A stretch of DNA of 64,000 nucleotides, taken from positions 33,308,230 to 33,372,229 of the forward strand of contig CM051516.1 in NCBI GenBank assembly GCA_028015205.1, in the 5' to 3' direction. Below the pieces are notes generated by a model that had not been told where the DNA came from, did not search any database, and worked only from the letters and a program-made list of their open reading frames with translations. A program made the position numbers and the translations under genes. Source of the DNA: Mytilisepta virgata (taxonomy: Eukaryota > Mollusca > Bivalvia > Mytilida > Mytilidae). This document shows positions 11,700-21,920 of the stretch, one piece after another (position 1 is the first letter of the stretch; every line of letters begins with the position of its first letter).

Positions 11700-12389
11700 G
11701 ATAAAGAGCTAGTGCCATTTTTAAAAAGAATAAATATGAATTATGACATGAATCATTACATTTCCGTCCATGTATCCAATCATATACTTTATCTACATCT
11801 CAAGTTTATAAAATCCGCAGTTAAAAAGTTGTTAAACTTGTATTAACTTTTTTTCATATCCGCATGACTGAAATTTTGTCTGATGTAAAATCATTGATAC
11901 CCGGATCTTATCTGAAGTGGTCGTGATCAATGGTGATAGAAATAAAACATTCACACGATAGCATGTAGATTAATGGGGTGTATCTTATTTCATTTACTGA
12001 ATGTAATACAATTTAACACCTCATTTTGAAAATGAAAACTACTTAAAAACTGTTTAAATTTCATCTGAAAATTTAAAATGTGCGAATTTTCCGCTTAGCA
12101 AAACAAAGAAATATTTTATTTGTAATTTGTGCTCTAGAGGAGCAATCGTAAAGCCACAAAACAGGTAAAAATAAATTGATTTAAACAAAAACATATAAGC
12201 ACCATATCCTCTCAAGTCAGGGTTTTGTATCCACGTTCTCTGATTGCTGATTAAGATTTAAAATTGATTCGTATGTAAACGGTGATCTTCAGATGACATC
12301 AACAAAATGAATTTTTAATAAGTTTTTATCAATGCAATCTTTTTTTTTTTATTTCGAACCGATGACATTAAGAACTAGAAACCTGTACT
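11700..12389. other. Intergenic, no supported feature
   Basis: AT-rich single-copy-looking sequence. I see no convincing splice-consistent exon, RNA gene or repeat. Confidence 0.4.
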
Positions 12390-13665
12390 GTCGGAATCGA
12401 CAGTGATTCCCACACCCCCTGAAGTAGTTACCTATAGTCAAAAATATAAAACCTTATTCCCATCCAAACACAGTATGCAATCATTCTATAAAGAAATTAA
12501 ATCAACAAACCTAATGAAAAATGAAAAATGAAAAAACCTCTGTCCGTTCACATGCTTAAAATTACAATTTTTGAAATTTGACCTTAGTGGGCCCCCAGGT
12601 TAAAAATCTATATTCTAAATCCTTATTGTGCAACTACCTATAGTGTAGAACAATACTGCATTTAAGCAAAATGCATAAATTGCAAAATGAAAGAGAAGTT
12701 TATGTCACAAACTTAAATTGGAAATTAAAAAGAGGACAAATATACCTAGGGAGCAAATCAAAAAACGTAATCCATCGGACAGACAAACCCGCGAAGACAA
12801 ATGAACAACCACAAGCACAACAAATAAACACACGAAACACTGAAAACTAAACAACAATGAACAACACAAACTCCTATAAAAACCAAGAGTGAATCCAGGT
12901 GCTCCGGAAGGGTAAGCAGTTCCTGTTCCATATACGGCACCCGTCATGAAGTTCAACAAAGTCAATCTGGTGGAAGTCACAAATCGGTGAAGCACATGAA
13001 ATGTTTCGATAGTGGGAACAGGTTCAAAATCATCTTAGATATTGAAACACTGTAACGGTCAATCAATTTGTGATGACGACCGTAAAATTTCCTAAGTGAT
13101 GACATCAGCGCATCCCGGTTAAGAAGCTTTTGTGACATCAGTAATCCTCATTGTCAAAGGTCACGGTAACTCACGCATGCCCTTGAAAATCGGATAAGCT
13201 GAGAAACGTATATGCCATATGCAGGCGATGCTGGTATATTGCTACTCAAGTAGTTAAGCTAACAATAGGAAAGTTGAAGTCATCAACCCCTGTGGACCCC
13301 AATTTTAGAAAATTAAAATTCTAAAACCTTATTGCATATCTGCATATGGTGTTTGACAATACTGTATAGAAATAAAACGCATAAATCGAAAAACAAAAGA
13401 CAAGTTTACGTCACAAGCTTAGATTGCAATATGAAAAAGAAGTTTAGGTCACAACTTAAATTGAAAATTGAAAATTTCGACCCCTGTGGACCCAAATTTT
13501 AGAAAATCAAAATTCTAAAACCTTATTGCGCATCTGCATATGGTGTACGACAATACAATATAAAAATAAAATGAATAAATTGAAAAATGAAAGAGGAGTT
13601 TAGGTCACAAGCTTAAATTGATACTACTTACAAGGGGTGCGGGGATCATTGTTGATTCCGACAGT
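12390..13665. mobile_element. Family G element with inverted ends, carrying a retroelement fragment
   Basis: The left end has the palindrome CTGTCGGAATCGACAG-like, followed by TGATTCCCACACCCC. The right end is GGGGTGCGGGGATCATTGTTGATTCCGACAGT. The two are inverted copies of each other over about 33 bp. The right-hand core (13285-13620) is a tandem repeat with GACCCCAATTTTAGAAAAT-like and CTTATTGC.CATCTGCATATGGTG words. The left part encloses the Penelope-like fragment at 12700-13265. Whether the two ends belong to one insertion is inference. Confidence 0.6.
12700..13265 (-). pseudogene. Penelope-like retroelement 3' fragment
   Basis: On the minus strand the frame from about 13250 reads SNIPASPAYGIYVSQLIRF, then after two in-frame stops SSLRKFYGRHHKLID. 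This is the segment downstream of the reverse-transcriptase core in a bivalve Penelope-like or related RT family. It is followed by a 3' part (TGCTTACCCTTCCGGAGCACC on the minus strand) that recurs at 14525, 33885 and 57745. It is non-functional. Confidence 0.65.
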
Positions 13666-13957
13666 AAAGATTTCTAGTTTACAGATGCAATACTATGCAC
13701 TGTACAATTTCACTGCATGTGAATTTTAAAATTACTGACTTGATATATTGAAGATGTTTAATCTACCGTAAATTCAAAAATTAATGTGTTGTTTTAATAA
13801 ATCGGGTAAAGCTTCGCAATAATTTATGAAATTACAGAATTACTCCATATTACGCCCTGATTGTTATATCTATTTCTTAAGTGTGCACTGATCATGATTT
13901 CCTGCAGCCCAGTCAATAAGACAAAAGAATCTCTGAGAGTTGGCAGTGTAGATATGG

Positions 13958-14342
13958 CACACGGCCACCAATCGCTCTAAGTCACAGCCAAATGCTGTGA
14001 AAGAAAAAAGTTTAGAGGAATTTCCGGTTGTGACTTGGAGGAAACTATTTACGTGACCTTTTGCTGGTAGGTCGTATATTTATGGCCCCGTATGAGGCTT
14101 TTAAAGAGAATATGAAAAATGTAAAAACACTGTTAATATGTGACAAAGAAATTATTAAAGGGTATGATGACATTCTTAGAATTTTCATATTCTCTTTAAA
14201 AACCTCATACGGGGCCATAAATGTACGACCTACCTGCAAAAGGTCACGTAAATAGTTTCCTCCAAGTCACAACCGGAAATTCCTCTAAAAGTTTTTCTTT
14301 CACAGCATTTGGCTGTGACTTAGAGCGATTGGTGGCCGTGTG
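13958..14342. repeat. Long near-perfect inverted repeat (161-bp arms, 63-bp loop)
   Basis: The left arm 13958-14118 and right arm 14182-14342 are reverse complements at about 95 percent. The outer ends are CACACGGCCACC and GGTGGCCGTGTG, and the inner ends TATGAAAA and TTTTCATA. Mirror ORFs on both strands are a by-product of the symmetry. No clear target-site duplication was seen. Confidence 0.9.
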
Positions 14343-14524
14343 GCAAGGCGATCAGTATTTTTGGTTAGAAACTAGAGTTAGCCTTTACATTCCTTCTCTC
14401 TACTTCTCTGAATTGTCATCCGTCATGAGTAATCTGTCAATATTTGAAGCAATATTACATGGAATGAAATATACGCTAAATTTTGATTACGTTTTATATG
14501 GAATATTTCGTTGATGTACTATAA

Positions 14525-14600
14525 ATAATTTGCGGATCAGAAACTGCTTACCCTTCCGGAGCACCTGTGTTCACTCTTGGTTTTTAAAGGAGTTCGTATT
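14525..14600 (+). repeat. Penelope-like 3'-part fragment
   Basis: CTGCTTACCCTTCCGGAGCACCTG followed by TTCACTCTTGGTTTTTAAAG matches the minus-strand 3' part of the 12700-13265 and 57745-58115 fragments. Confidence 0.6.
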
Positions 14601-14611
14601 GTTCATTGTTT

Positions 14612-15405
14612 TTAGCTCACCTGGCCTAAAGGGCCATGAGAGCTATTGTCATTACTTGATGTCCGAGGTCCGTCGTCGTCGTCGTAAACTTTACTTTAAA
14701 GATCTTCCCCTCTGAAACCATTGGGCCAATTGGAACAAAACATGGCAGCAATGGTCCTTATGTGGTGCTCTTTCAGAATTGTATCCGATAACCCGGTCCG
14801 CCCGCCATCGAAGATGCCCGCTAGAACCGAATGTAGTTTAACATAGGACTCTATGAGAAATGTACTTAAAGATCTTCTCGTCTGCAACGACTTGGCCAAT
14901 TGGAACAAAACTTGGGCGCAATGGACCTTAGGTGGTCCTCTTTCAGAATTGTATCAGAGGGTTCCGTCCACCTTACAAGATGCCGCCAGAGCCGAACATA
15001 ATTAAACATAGGACCCTACGAGACATTTAATGAAAGAGCTTCTTGTCTGAAAGAACTTGGGCCAATTGAAACAAAACTTTCAGCGGTGTATCTGATCAAC
15101 CTGTCCATCATCCAAGATGGCCACCAGAGCTGAACATAGTTTAACAAAAGACCCTATGGGAAATTTACTTAAAGATCTTCTTGTTTCAATCCACCTGGTC
15201 AAATGGAATAAAACTTGACAGCAATTGTACTTAAGTAGTTCTCTTTCAGAAGTGTATCTGATGACACTTTCCGCCACTGGCAGAGTGGAACATACTTTTA
15301 ATTTAGGACCTAATGGGAAATATCACTGAAAGATCTTCTTGTTTGAAACCAGTGAGCCAGTTGGAACTTGACAGCTATGTTCCAGGCTGCCAGTCAAGAT
15401 GAACA
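14612..15405 (-). mobile_element. Family A element (copy A2), 5'-truncated
   Basis: In reverse orientation: TTAGCTCACCTGG at 14612 is the complement of the CCAGGTGAGCTAA end, followed by the hairpin partner GGCC...GCCATGAGAGC and a GTCGTCGTCG tract. The core is about four units of about 160 bp with GATCTTC(C/T)..TCTGAAAC and CAAGATG.C words. The far CTAGAGG end is absent, and the element stops at a G20 run (15413-15432). Confidence 0.7.
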
Positions 15406-15439
15406 TAGTCCAGGGGGGGGGGGGGGGGGGGCGAACAGG

Positions 15440-15575
15440 CTCCTGGGAGCCCTTAATTTAGTTTTCAGTGTTTATTCTTTGTACTTGTGCTTGTTCATTT
15501 GTCTTCCCGAGTTTGTCTCTCTATTAGATTGCGTTTCTTGTTTGGTTTGCTCTTTTGGAACACTAAATTGCCTGT
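15440..15575 (+). repeat. Penelope-like 3'-part fragment
   Basis: AGTTTTCAGTGTTTATT, then CTTGTGCTTGTTCATTTGTC and TTTGTCTCTCTATTAGATTGCG, match the sequence following the 14525-type words in the other Penelope-like 3' fragments (minus strand of about 12750-12850 and 57760-57870). Confidence 0.55.
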
Positions 15576-15839
15576 AACGTATGTTATAAAATATTTTCAA
15601 CATCGATTCAACAAATGGTCAATTTCTATACTATGCCTGATTTTTATACGGGTCAGTTTAATAAAGCTTATGTTCAGTTAACCTTGCATTATAATAATTT
15701 AAGTTAATTTTTTATTTATCTAGATCAAATTTTTATTCTGTGTATAACACCAATAACTGAATAAATTTCAATATTTTTTCACATCACATCACATCTTTTA
15801 AAATACTTGATCTTGTTCTTGTGTGAAATCCTGTCATTA

Positions 15840-15860
15840 ATTTTGGCGACCCGGATTATA
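15840..15860 (+). promoter_or_regulatory. Possible LTR-element primer-binding-site-like motif
   Basis: TTTTGGCGACCCGGATT has the TGG-initiated form of a tRNA-primed LTR retrotransposon primer site. AATAAA and TATAAAA words lie in the preceding 260 bp. No second LTR was found downstream, so this is a weak call. Confidence 0.2.
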
Positions 15861-16124
15861 ACTAATTAAATCGTGACTTTGGTGATATTTTTTACATACA
15901 TTCTGAATATTAATAAAATTTATGATTTACGAGAATTTAAAATGTGAGAATTTCTCGGGTACACGTTAAACATTTAAGTAAGAGGTGCTCTGAATTTAGT
16001 GGTAGTAAAGGATTTTGGGTCTTTTCTACTGTCTTACGGTACCACAACCCTAGATAATTAGGTTTTGAAGTACTGACAGTTGGAGACGTTCTTAAACTAA
16101 TACCTCGCTGTTTATTACAACGGG

Positions 16125-17087
16125 ATGTTTAATTTAAGATTAGGATTCACAAAGGATTTCAGTATACATGGTATACTTAAATGTTGCCTTAGTATTCTTG
16201 TAGGATTTTCATTAATTGCTGTATTGCGACAACATTCTGAAGACTATTGTGAATATATAGGGTTTCATTGCTGGTGTTCGGAACATCAGTTAAGTAACAT
16301 GTCCTATAGTATATATGCTGATAAACATTGGGCAAAACAATATGTACAAAGGATTGCACCGGGACTGAAATCTGCTACGGAATATATATATGTCATAGAC
16401 GAGAATTATATAACTGACGAACTACTGCAATCTTTACCACAAGGGTATATATTTAAACCTAATCATATGTCTGGAGAAGTAGCTATGATAAATGGAGACA
16501 ATATTACATGTCTTAATAATCTCTGTAAATCATGTAAACAGTTAAATGTGTTGTCATGTCTTCGGATGATGTGTAAAACATGGCTGAATACCGTTTACAT
16601 GCCGCAGTCAGAACCGTTTTATAGTGAAATAAAACCGAAATGTATGTTTGAGGAATATTTAGGAAACCAAGATTTACTAGTCAACTACAGAGTGTTCACG
16701 TTTCATGGTAAACCTTATTTTATACAAGTTGATGGAATCTTTCAGAAAGAACGTACTCATGACTTTTTTACACCCAGCTGGAATCGCATACAGATGAATA
16801 AAGGTCCCGTAGAATTTCGCCAAATCCTATCAAGAAAGAAACCAATCTTTTTGGATGAGATGTTACATTTTGCTGAATCACTATCTCACAACTTCATTAT
16901 GATGCGAGTTGACTTTTTTGGGTACGACAACACATTTGCCTTCTCCGAATTTACACCTGCACATCATGGCTGCACTGGTCATTTTGAGCCTTTGATGATA
17001 GAGCAGTTTTATGGTATGGTTGCAGAGAACGCATCCATAAATATAGATCCGGAATTTGTATTGCTGTTCAACAATATAAAAAAGTAG
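16125..17087 (+). CDS. Membrane-anchored TupA-like ATP-grasp protein, intronless
   Basis: A 320-residue single-exon ORF starting at ATG 16125. Residues about 15-34 (GILKCCLSILVGFSLIAVL) form one hydrophobic segment, consistent with a type II signal anchor and a lumenal C-terminal domain. The rest matches the TupA-like ATP-grasp family in motif order: a KHWAKQYV start, LPQGYIFKPNHMSGE (nucleotide-binding Lys and SG), MFEEYL, NYRVFTFHGKPYFIQV, and MMRVDFFGYDN..FSEFTPAHHGC, where acidic residues would bind metal. Bacterial relatives join amino acids or sugars in cell-surface polymer synthesis; the animal substrate is unknown. Cysteines in the lumenal part fit a secretory-pathway protein. No intron interrupts it, so retroposition or horizontal origin is possible. 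It looks intact. The nearest neighbours are repeats. Confidence 0.85.
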   Translation: MFNLRLGFTKDFSIHGILKCCLSILVGFSLIAVLRQHSEDYCEYIGFHCWCSEHQLSNMSYSIYADKHWAKQYVQRIAPGLKSATEYIYVIDENYITDELLQSLPQGYIFKPNHMSGEVAMINGDNITCLNNLCKSCKQLNVLSCLRMMCKTWLNTVYMPQSEPFYSEIKPKCMFEEYLGNQDLLVNYRVFTFHGKPYFIQVDGIFQKERTHDFFTPSWNRIQMNKGPVEFRQILSRKKPIFLDEMLHFAESLSHNFIMMRVDFFGYDNTFAFSEFTPAHHGCTGHFEPLMIEQFYGMVAENASINIDPEFVLLFNNIKK

Positions 17088-17546
17088 ATATATTTGTTGA
17101 AGTGCTATATTGAATACCTTTGGTCGGGTTGGAAAAACGTCTAGTTTAAAAGCGTGTTTGAATTAGAATCAAAATCCTTGATAGCGTTTATTTCAATTTT
17201 GTTTTTGTTTTGTTTTTTTTTTTTTGGAAACTGTGGGTTCCAATACCGTCCAAATCACATGCAACGGAGTGGTCCTTTTATCAGCTGTTTGTAACAGGCT
17301 ATAATAACTTAAATGAACCGCAGAAGAAGATGGCGGATTTTTAATTTGCACAAACTCCATCGCATAGGGCTGGATATCACTAACAAAGAGAAAGAATGAC
17401 ATGCGAATGATTGGCAGAATGACCTAAGTCCAAAATATATGAATATAATAAGTAATTCTTGGATTAGTGAAATGAACAAAAGTTAATATAAATAGTTCTA
17501 GGATGTTTCTTGTGACTATGAACATCTTCATTTTGATGTGGCTAAC

Positions 17547-17552
17547 AATAAA
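17547..17552 (+). terminator. Candidate polyadenylation signal of the ATP-grasp gene
   Basis: AATAAA lies about 460 nt after the stop, the first such hexamer on this strand downstream. Use is not proven. Confidence 0.4.
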
Positions 17553-17629
17553 ATCTTATCTCTCTGGATAGTGGAGTTTCAAAAATCTTCAAAGGAGTTC
17601 CAGTGAACTTTAATTGTATATGAAGATGA

Positions 17630-17745
17630 ACATTACAAATCGCAATAATTCGCTCTGGGTTTCAAAGAGTCAACACCTTTTTATTTTTATTTTTTACATG
17701 CTTGTGATCAAGACCATATTGGTCGAAACGTCGGGTATTTTTAAC
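17630..17745 (+). repeat. Decayed Penelope-type terminal repeat with hammerhead-like motif
   Basis: GACCATATTGGTCGAAACGTC at 17712-17732 has the stem-II plus GAAAC plus cleavage-side order of hammerhead ribozymes found in Penelope-like element terminal repeats. The usual CTGATGA box is degraded to GTGATCAA. Confidence 0.4.
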
Positions 17746-17749
17746 TTTT

Positions 17750-18425
17750 TAGTTTGTTGTTGGTTTTACGATTTTATATTTGGTTTTGTTCGACTTGTAT
17801 ATTTCATACATTTTAGTCGTTTTACGCCCCTTTTGACAGCTCACAATTTCCATTTATTTTTCTTGGTATCTAAAAACGATTTACAACTTTCCAAACGATC
17901 AAAGAGTGAGTTAACATTTAGCAGTTTGAATGATAGACAAAAACCTCTAGGAGATTCATATTACACTAACAACATACTCTGAAGTGTTCAAAAGGCCAAA
18001 AGAGGCAGATGGATTTTAAATGTACAGAAATGAAATTCATATTGAATTGTATGTCTCAAACTTTGTAGGAACTTGTTTACAAGTTGTCGCTGGCGACAAT
18101 ATTTTTCTAACTAGTCCTTGAATTTATTGTAGTATATATTTTATATTGAATTTTATGTTACATTTAATGGCTGTATGTAGTATATATTTTTATAACTATA
18201 CATATTAATGATCCGTTTTTTTTCATTTTTATATTCTAGTTTTATTATTTATATTAAAATTTGAACCTGTTGAAACTTCATCAATTTTTAAACCAAAACT
18301 GAATCCAATTTTTGAAGTAGAGAATGTGACTGTAAATAACTGGCTTTCAGAAAATCACTCATCCTTAAAGGAATTTAAACTGTGCATGTCTTTTAGCGAG
18401 TAAAGTTAAACAGTTTTTGACCTTG
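17750..18425. other. Intergenic, no supported feature
   Basis: AT-rich. The 122-codon ORF that runs to 17982 has no recognisable domain and starts inside the retroelement-like repeat. Confidence 0.4.
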
Positions 18426-18429
18426 ACCT

Positions 18430-18960
18430 TACAACTAGAGGTAGGGCTGTCGAAACGACAGCCATACCCGCACCCCACATTTATTTGCAAACAAACATTT
18501 TAAACATTTTCAGTGTCCATTGCCTTACAGTTTGCATCTGTAACAAATAACCTTTGCAGAGATATATCACAACCCACTTTTAATGTTTTCTAACTTTTTG
18601 ACCTCTTTTCCCTTTTTGGCCCTTTAAATCCTCAAAATGCAAAACAAAAGCATGCTTAACATTACAGTTTGCATCTGTAACAAATAACCTTTTCACAAAT
18701 ATATCACAACCCACTTTTACTATAATTTAACTATTTGGACCCTTTTAGGGACCTATAGCCACTTAAACTGAAATTCACAAATCTCTTCAATTTTCTTTTC
18801 TTTAGATAAAATTTTAGTAGTTATGGTCTTTTTCTGTTTCGGCCCTTTTTGGTCCCTCCCACCTCCCTTTAAAAAAAAATTGGAATTCCAAAACCTCATT
18901 GCCCTTTGTCTACTTTGGTCCTTTTTGGTCCCGCCAAATTTTAACGAGCGAAACCTTACG
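18430..18960 (+). repeat. Repeat with palindromic start and two long internal units
   Basis: It begins GGCTGTCGAAACGACAGCC, a perfect hairpin, then CATACCCGCACCCCAC as in family G ends. ACAGTTTGCATCTGTAACAAATAACCTTT-like text recurs at about 18525 and 18662 (unit about 135 bp). No matching 3' end was found. Confidence 0.55.
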
Positions 18961-19224
18961 ATTATTAAAGAACTTCTATTACAGTGTTATAGATTTCACA
19001 AGCTGCTTAATGCTTTAAAAAAGTTTTATGATAGAGATCAACATCTTCTAGCTAAATACCTGGGTTCCATAAAAACACTTATGAATAACTGATTTTTCCA
19101 ATCATACATGTCATAGTTACTATTGTAATATCGTGAATAAATGCAAGTCTCGTCAATAATCCGCAGAAACTTACGATCATTTCACAATAAGGGATTTTCC
19201 ACTCAACCAACAGGAAATGATGTC

Positions 19225-19680
19225 TCTGCATAGAGGGCATCCCATTTATCACCAATAAAGTTTGAAGATCTTTGGCATAGTAGTTTAAGAGAAGAAATTT
19301 GAAATTTGACCAATCAGAGTGAAGAATTGCCTCTGGTGACCATGTTTTTCATCCGATCCATATAAAACGAGGAAATTTTGCTAAAGGACATTTAATACAT
19401 TACTCCTGCTAAGTTTGGTCATTACTGACGTATTTGCAGAGATGATGAAATAGTGATTTTCCATAGGCTTCAATGTAAGCTCTGTCTCTGTAGCTGCCAT
19501 GTATGCCACCCGATCAATACCAAATGAGGAATCTTTGAAGAGAGTCTCCCAATCATAATTCCTATAAAGCTTGAAAAAAAAATCCGGCATAGTAGTATTA
19601 GAGAAAAAAATTGATAATTTGATCAATCAGAATGAAGAATTGCCTCTGGTGGCCATGTTTTTCATCCGATCCAAATGTTT
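19225..19680 (+). repeat. Two degenerate repeat units
   Basis: AATCAGAGTGAAGAATTGCCTCTGGTG-like, then CCATGTTTTTCATCCGATCC, occur at about 19312 and 19625, about 310 bp apart. They resemble family A core words and may be an older relative. Confidence 0.5.
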
Positions 19681-19687
19681 TATTAAA

Positions 19688-21920
19688 CAAGAGGCTCACC
19701 AGAGCCTGTATCGCTCACCTGGAGTCTGGTTTTCATTGGACAATTAATCAACTATTTGACCAAGTTTGTTGCAATTGGTTCAATTGTTCAGGGAAAATTT
19801 GTTGAAGATTTATTTTTCATAAGGATTAATGTTAAAATATGTTCCCTGATGGTGGTAGTAATGGCAGGAAGTTGACAAAATTGACCAGGAATAAGGGTGA
19901 ACCTTAAATAAATGTAACAGAACCTGACCAATAACTCCTAAATAGAATTTGGGATTCCCTTCAAAATTTCAGGATAGGTAGATCTCAACATGGCAAACAT
20001 TTTTCAATTTATATTTCACTTCTATCTCAAATAGTTTTGGAGATAAATGCAAAAATGTTAAAATTTTGAAAATTTGACAAAAAACGGGCAATAACTCCTA
20101 AATGGGTTTTGGGATTGCCTATAAAATTTCAGGGTATGCAGATCTCAACATGGCAAACATTTTTCAAATTTACATTTCACTTCTATCTCAAATATTTTTG
20201 GAGATAAATGACGAAAAATGTTAAATTTTGAAAATTTGACAAAAATAGGGCAATAACTCCTAAATGGGTTTTGGGATTTCCTTTAAAATTTCAGGGTATG
20301 TAGATCTCAACATGGCAAACATTTTTCAAATTTAGATTTCACTTCTATCTCAAATCGTTTTGGAGATAAATGACGAAAAATGTTAAATTATGAAAATTTG
20401 ACGAAAAAAGGGCAATATCTCCTAAATGGGTTTTAGGATTTCCTTCAAAATTTCAGGTTAGGTAGATCTTGTCATTCTGATCAATTTTACCCCATGTCAG
20501 ATTTTTGATATCTGTAACAGTTTTTAAGTTATAAGCCAAAAACAACACATGCACCCCTATATTCTATTTTTAGCTACGACAGCCATGTTTTATGTCAGAT
20601 CAAAATAAATTGAGGATCGTTTGTAGAGGACATGTTATAGATCATTCCTAGTAAGTTTCAAATCAATCGGCCCAGCGGTTTCAGAGGAGAAGATTTTTGA
20701 AAAAAAATTTTGAAAATTTGACAAAAAAAGGGCAACAACTCCTAAATGGGTTTTGGGATTTCCTTTCAAATTTCAGGGTAGGTAGATTTCAACATGGCAA
20801 ACATTTTTCAAATTTACATTTCACTTCTATATCAAATAGTTTTGGAAATAAATGGCGAAAAATGTTAAAATTTTGAAAATTTGACAAAAAAGGGCAATAA
20901 CTGCTAAATGGGTTTTGGAATTTCCTTCAAAATTTCAGGGTAGGTAGATCTTGTCATGCTGATCAATTTTACCCCCATGTCAGATTTTCGATATCTGTAA
21001 CGGTTTTTGAGTTATTAGCAAAAAACAGCAATTTACCCCTATGTTCTATTTTTAGTAACAGCGGCCATGTTTTTCGACGAATCAAAAATCCCCACATCAG
21101 TTCTATGCAGGGTACCCTAAGCAACAATCTTACCAAGTTTCATATGATTTTGAATAGTAGTTTCAGAGAAGAAGATTTTTGAAATAATAACATAAAAAAA
21201 AGCCAAAAATGTGAAAAAAGGGCAATAACTCCTAAATGGGTTTTGGAATTTCCTTCAAAATTTCAGGGTAGGTAGATCTTGTCATGCTGATCAATTTTAC
21301 CCCCATGTCAGATTTTCGATACCTGTAACGGTTTTTGAGTTATTAGCAAAAAACAGCAATTTACCCCTATGTTCTATTTTTAGTAACAGCGGCCATGTTT
21401 TTCGACGAATCAAAAATCCCCACATCAGTTCTATGCAGGGTACCCTAAGCAACAATCTTACCAAGTTTCATATGATTTTGAATAGTAGTTTCAGAGAAGA
21501 AGATTTTTGAAATAATAACATAAAAAAAGCCAAAAATGTGAAAAAAGGGCAATAACTCCTAAATGGGTTTTGGAATTTCCTTCAAAATTTCAGGGTAGGT
21601 AGATCTTGTCATATTGATCAATTTTACCCCGTCAGATTTTCGATATCTGTAACGGTTTTTGAGTTATTAGCAAAAAACAGCAATTTACCCCTATGTTCTA
21701 TTTTTAGTAACAGCGGCCATGTTTTTCGACGAATCAAAAATTCCCACATCAATCCTATGCAGGGTACCCCAAGGAACATTCATACCAAGTTTGGTTCTAA
21801 TTAGTCAAGTAGTTTCAGAGGAGAAGAGTTTTGTATAATTGTTAACGACGACGACGGACGGACGACGACGGACGCCAAGTGATGGCAATAGCTCACATGG
21901 CCTTTAGCCAGGTGAGCTAA
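19688..21920 (+). mobile_element. Family A element (copy A3), 2.23 kb
   Basis: The 5' end is CAAGAGGCTC..CGCTCACCTGG and the 3' end GCTCACATGGCC..AGCCAGGTGAGCTAA, which folds as a hairpin ending in CTAA at 21917-21920. The core has short units of about 145-165 bp (AACATGGCAAACATTTTTC) and long units of about 327 bp (TGATCAATTTTACCCC, GCGGCCATGTTTTTCGACG), all keyed on GGGCAATAACTCCTAAATGG. A GACGACGGACGG tract precedes the hairpin. It is near-identical to inverted copy A10 at 60855-62771. Confidence 0.85.

Noticed and set aside
14045..14255. Two mirror ORFs of 64 codons on opposite strands
   Set aside because: They are mirror images produced by the 161-bp inverted repeat and contain nothing recognisable.
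17614..17982. 122-codon ORF downstream of the ATP-grasp gene
   Set aside because: It begins inside a retroelement-like repeat, is rich in aromatic residues from AT-rich sequence, and has no domain or splice context.
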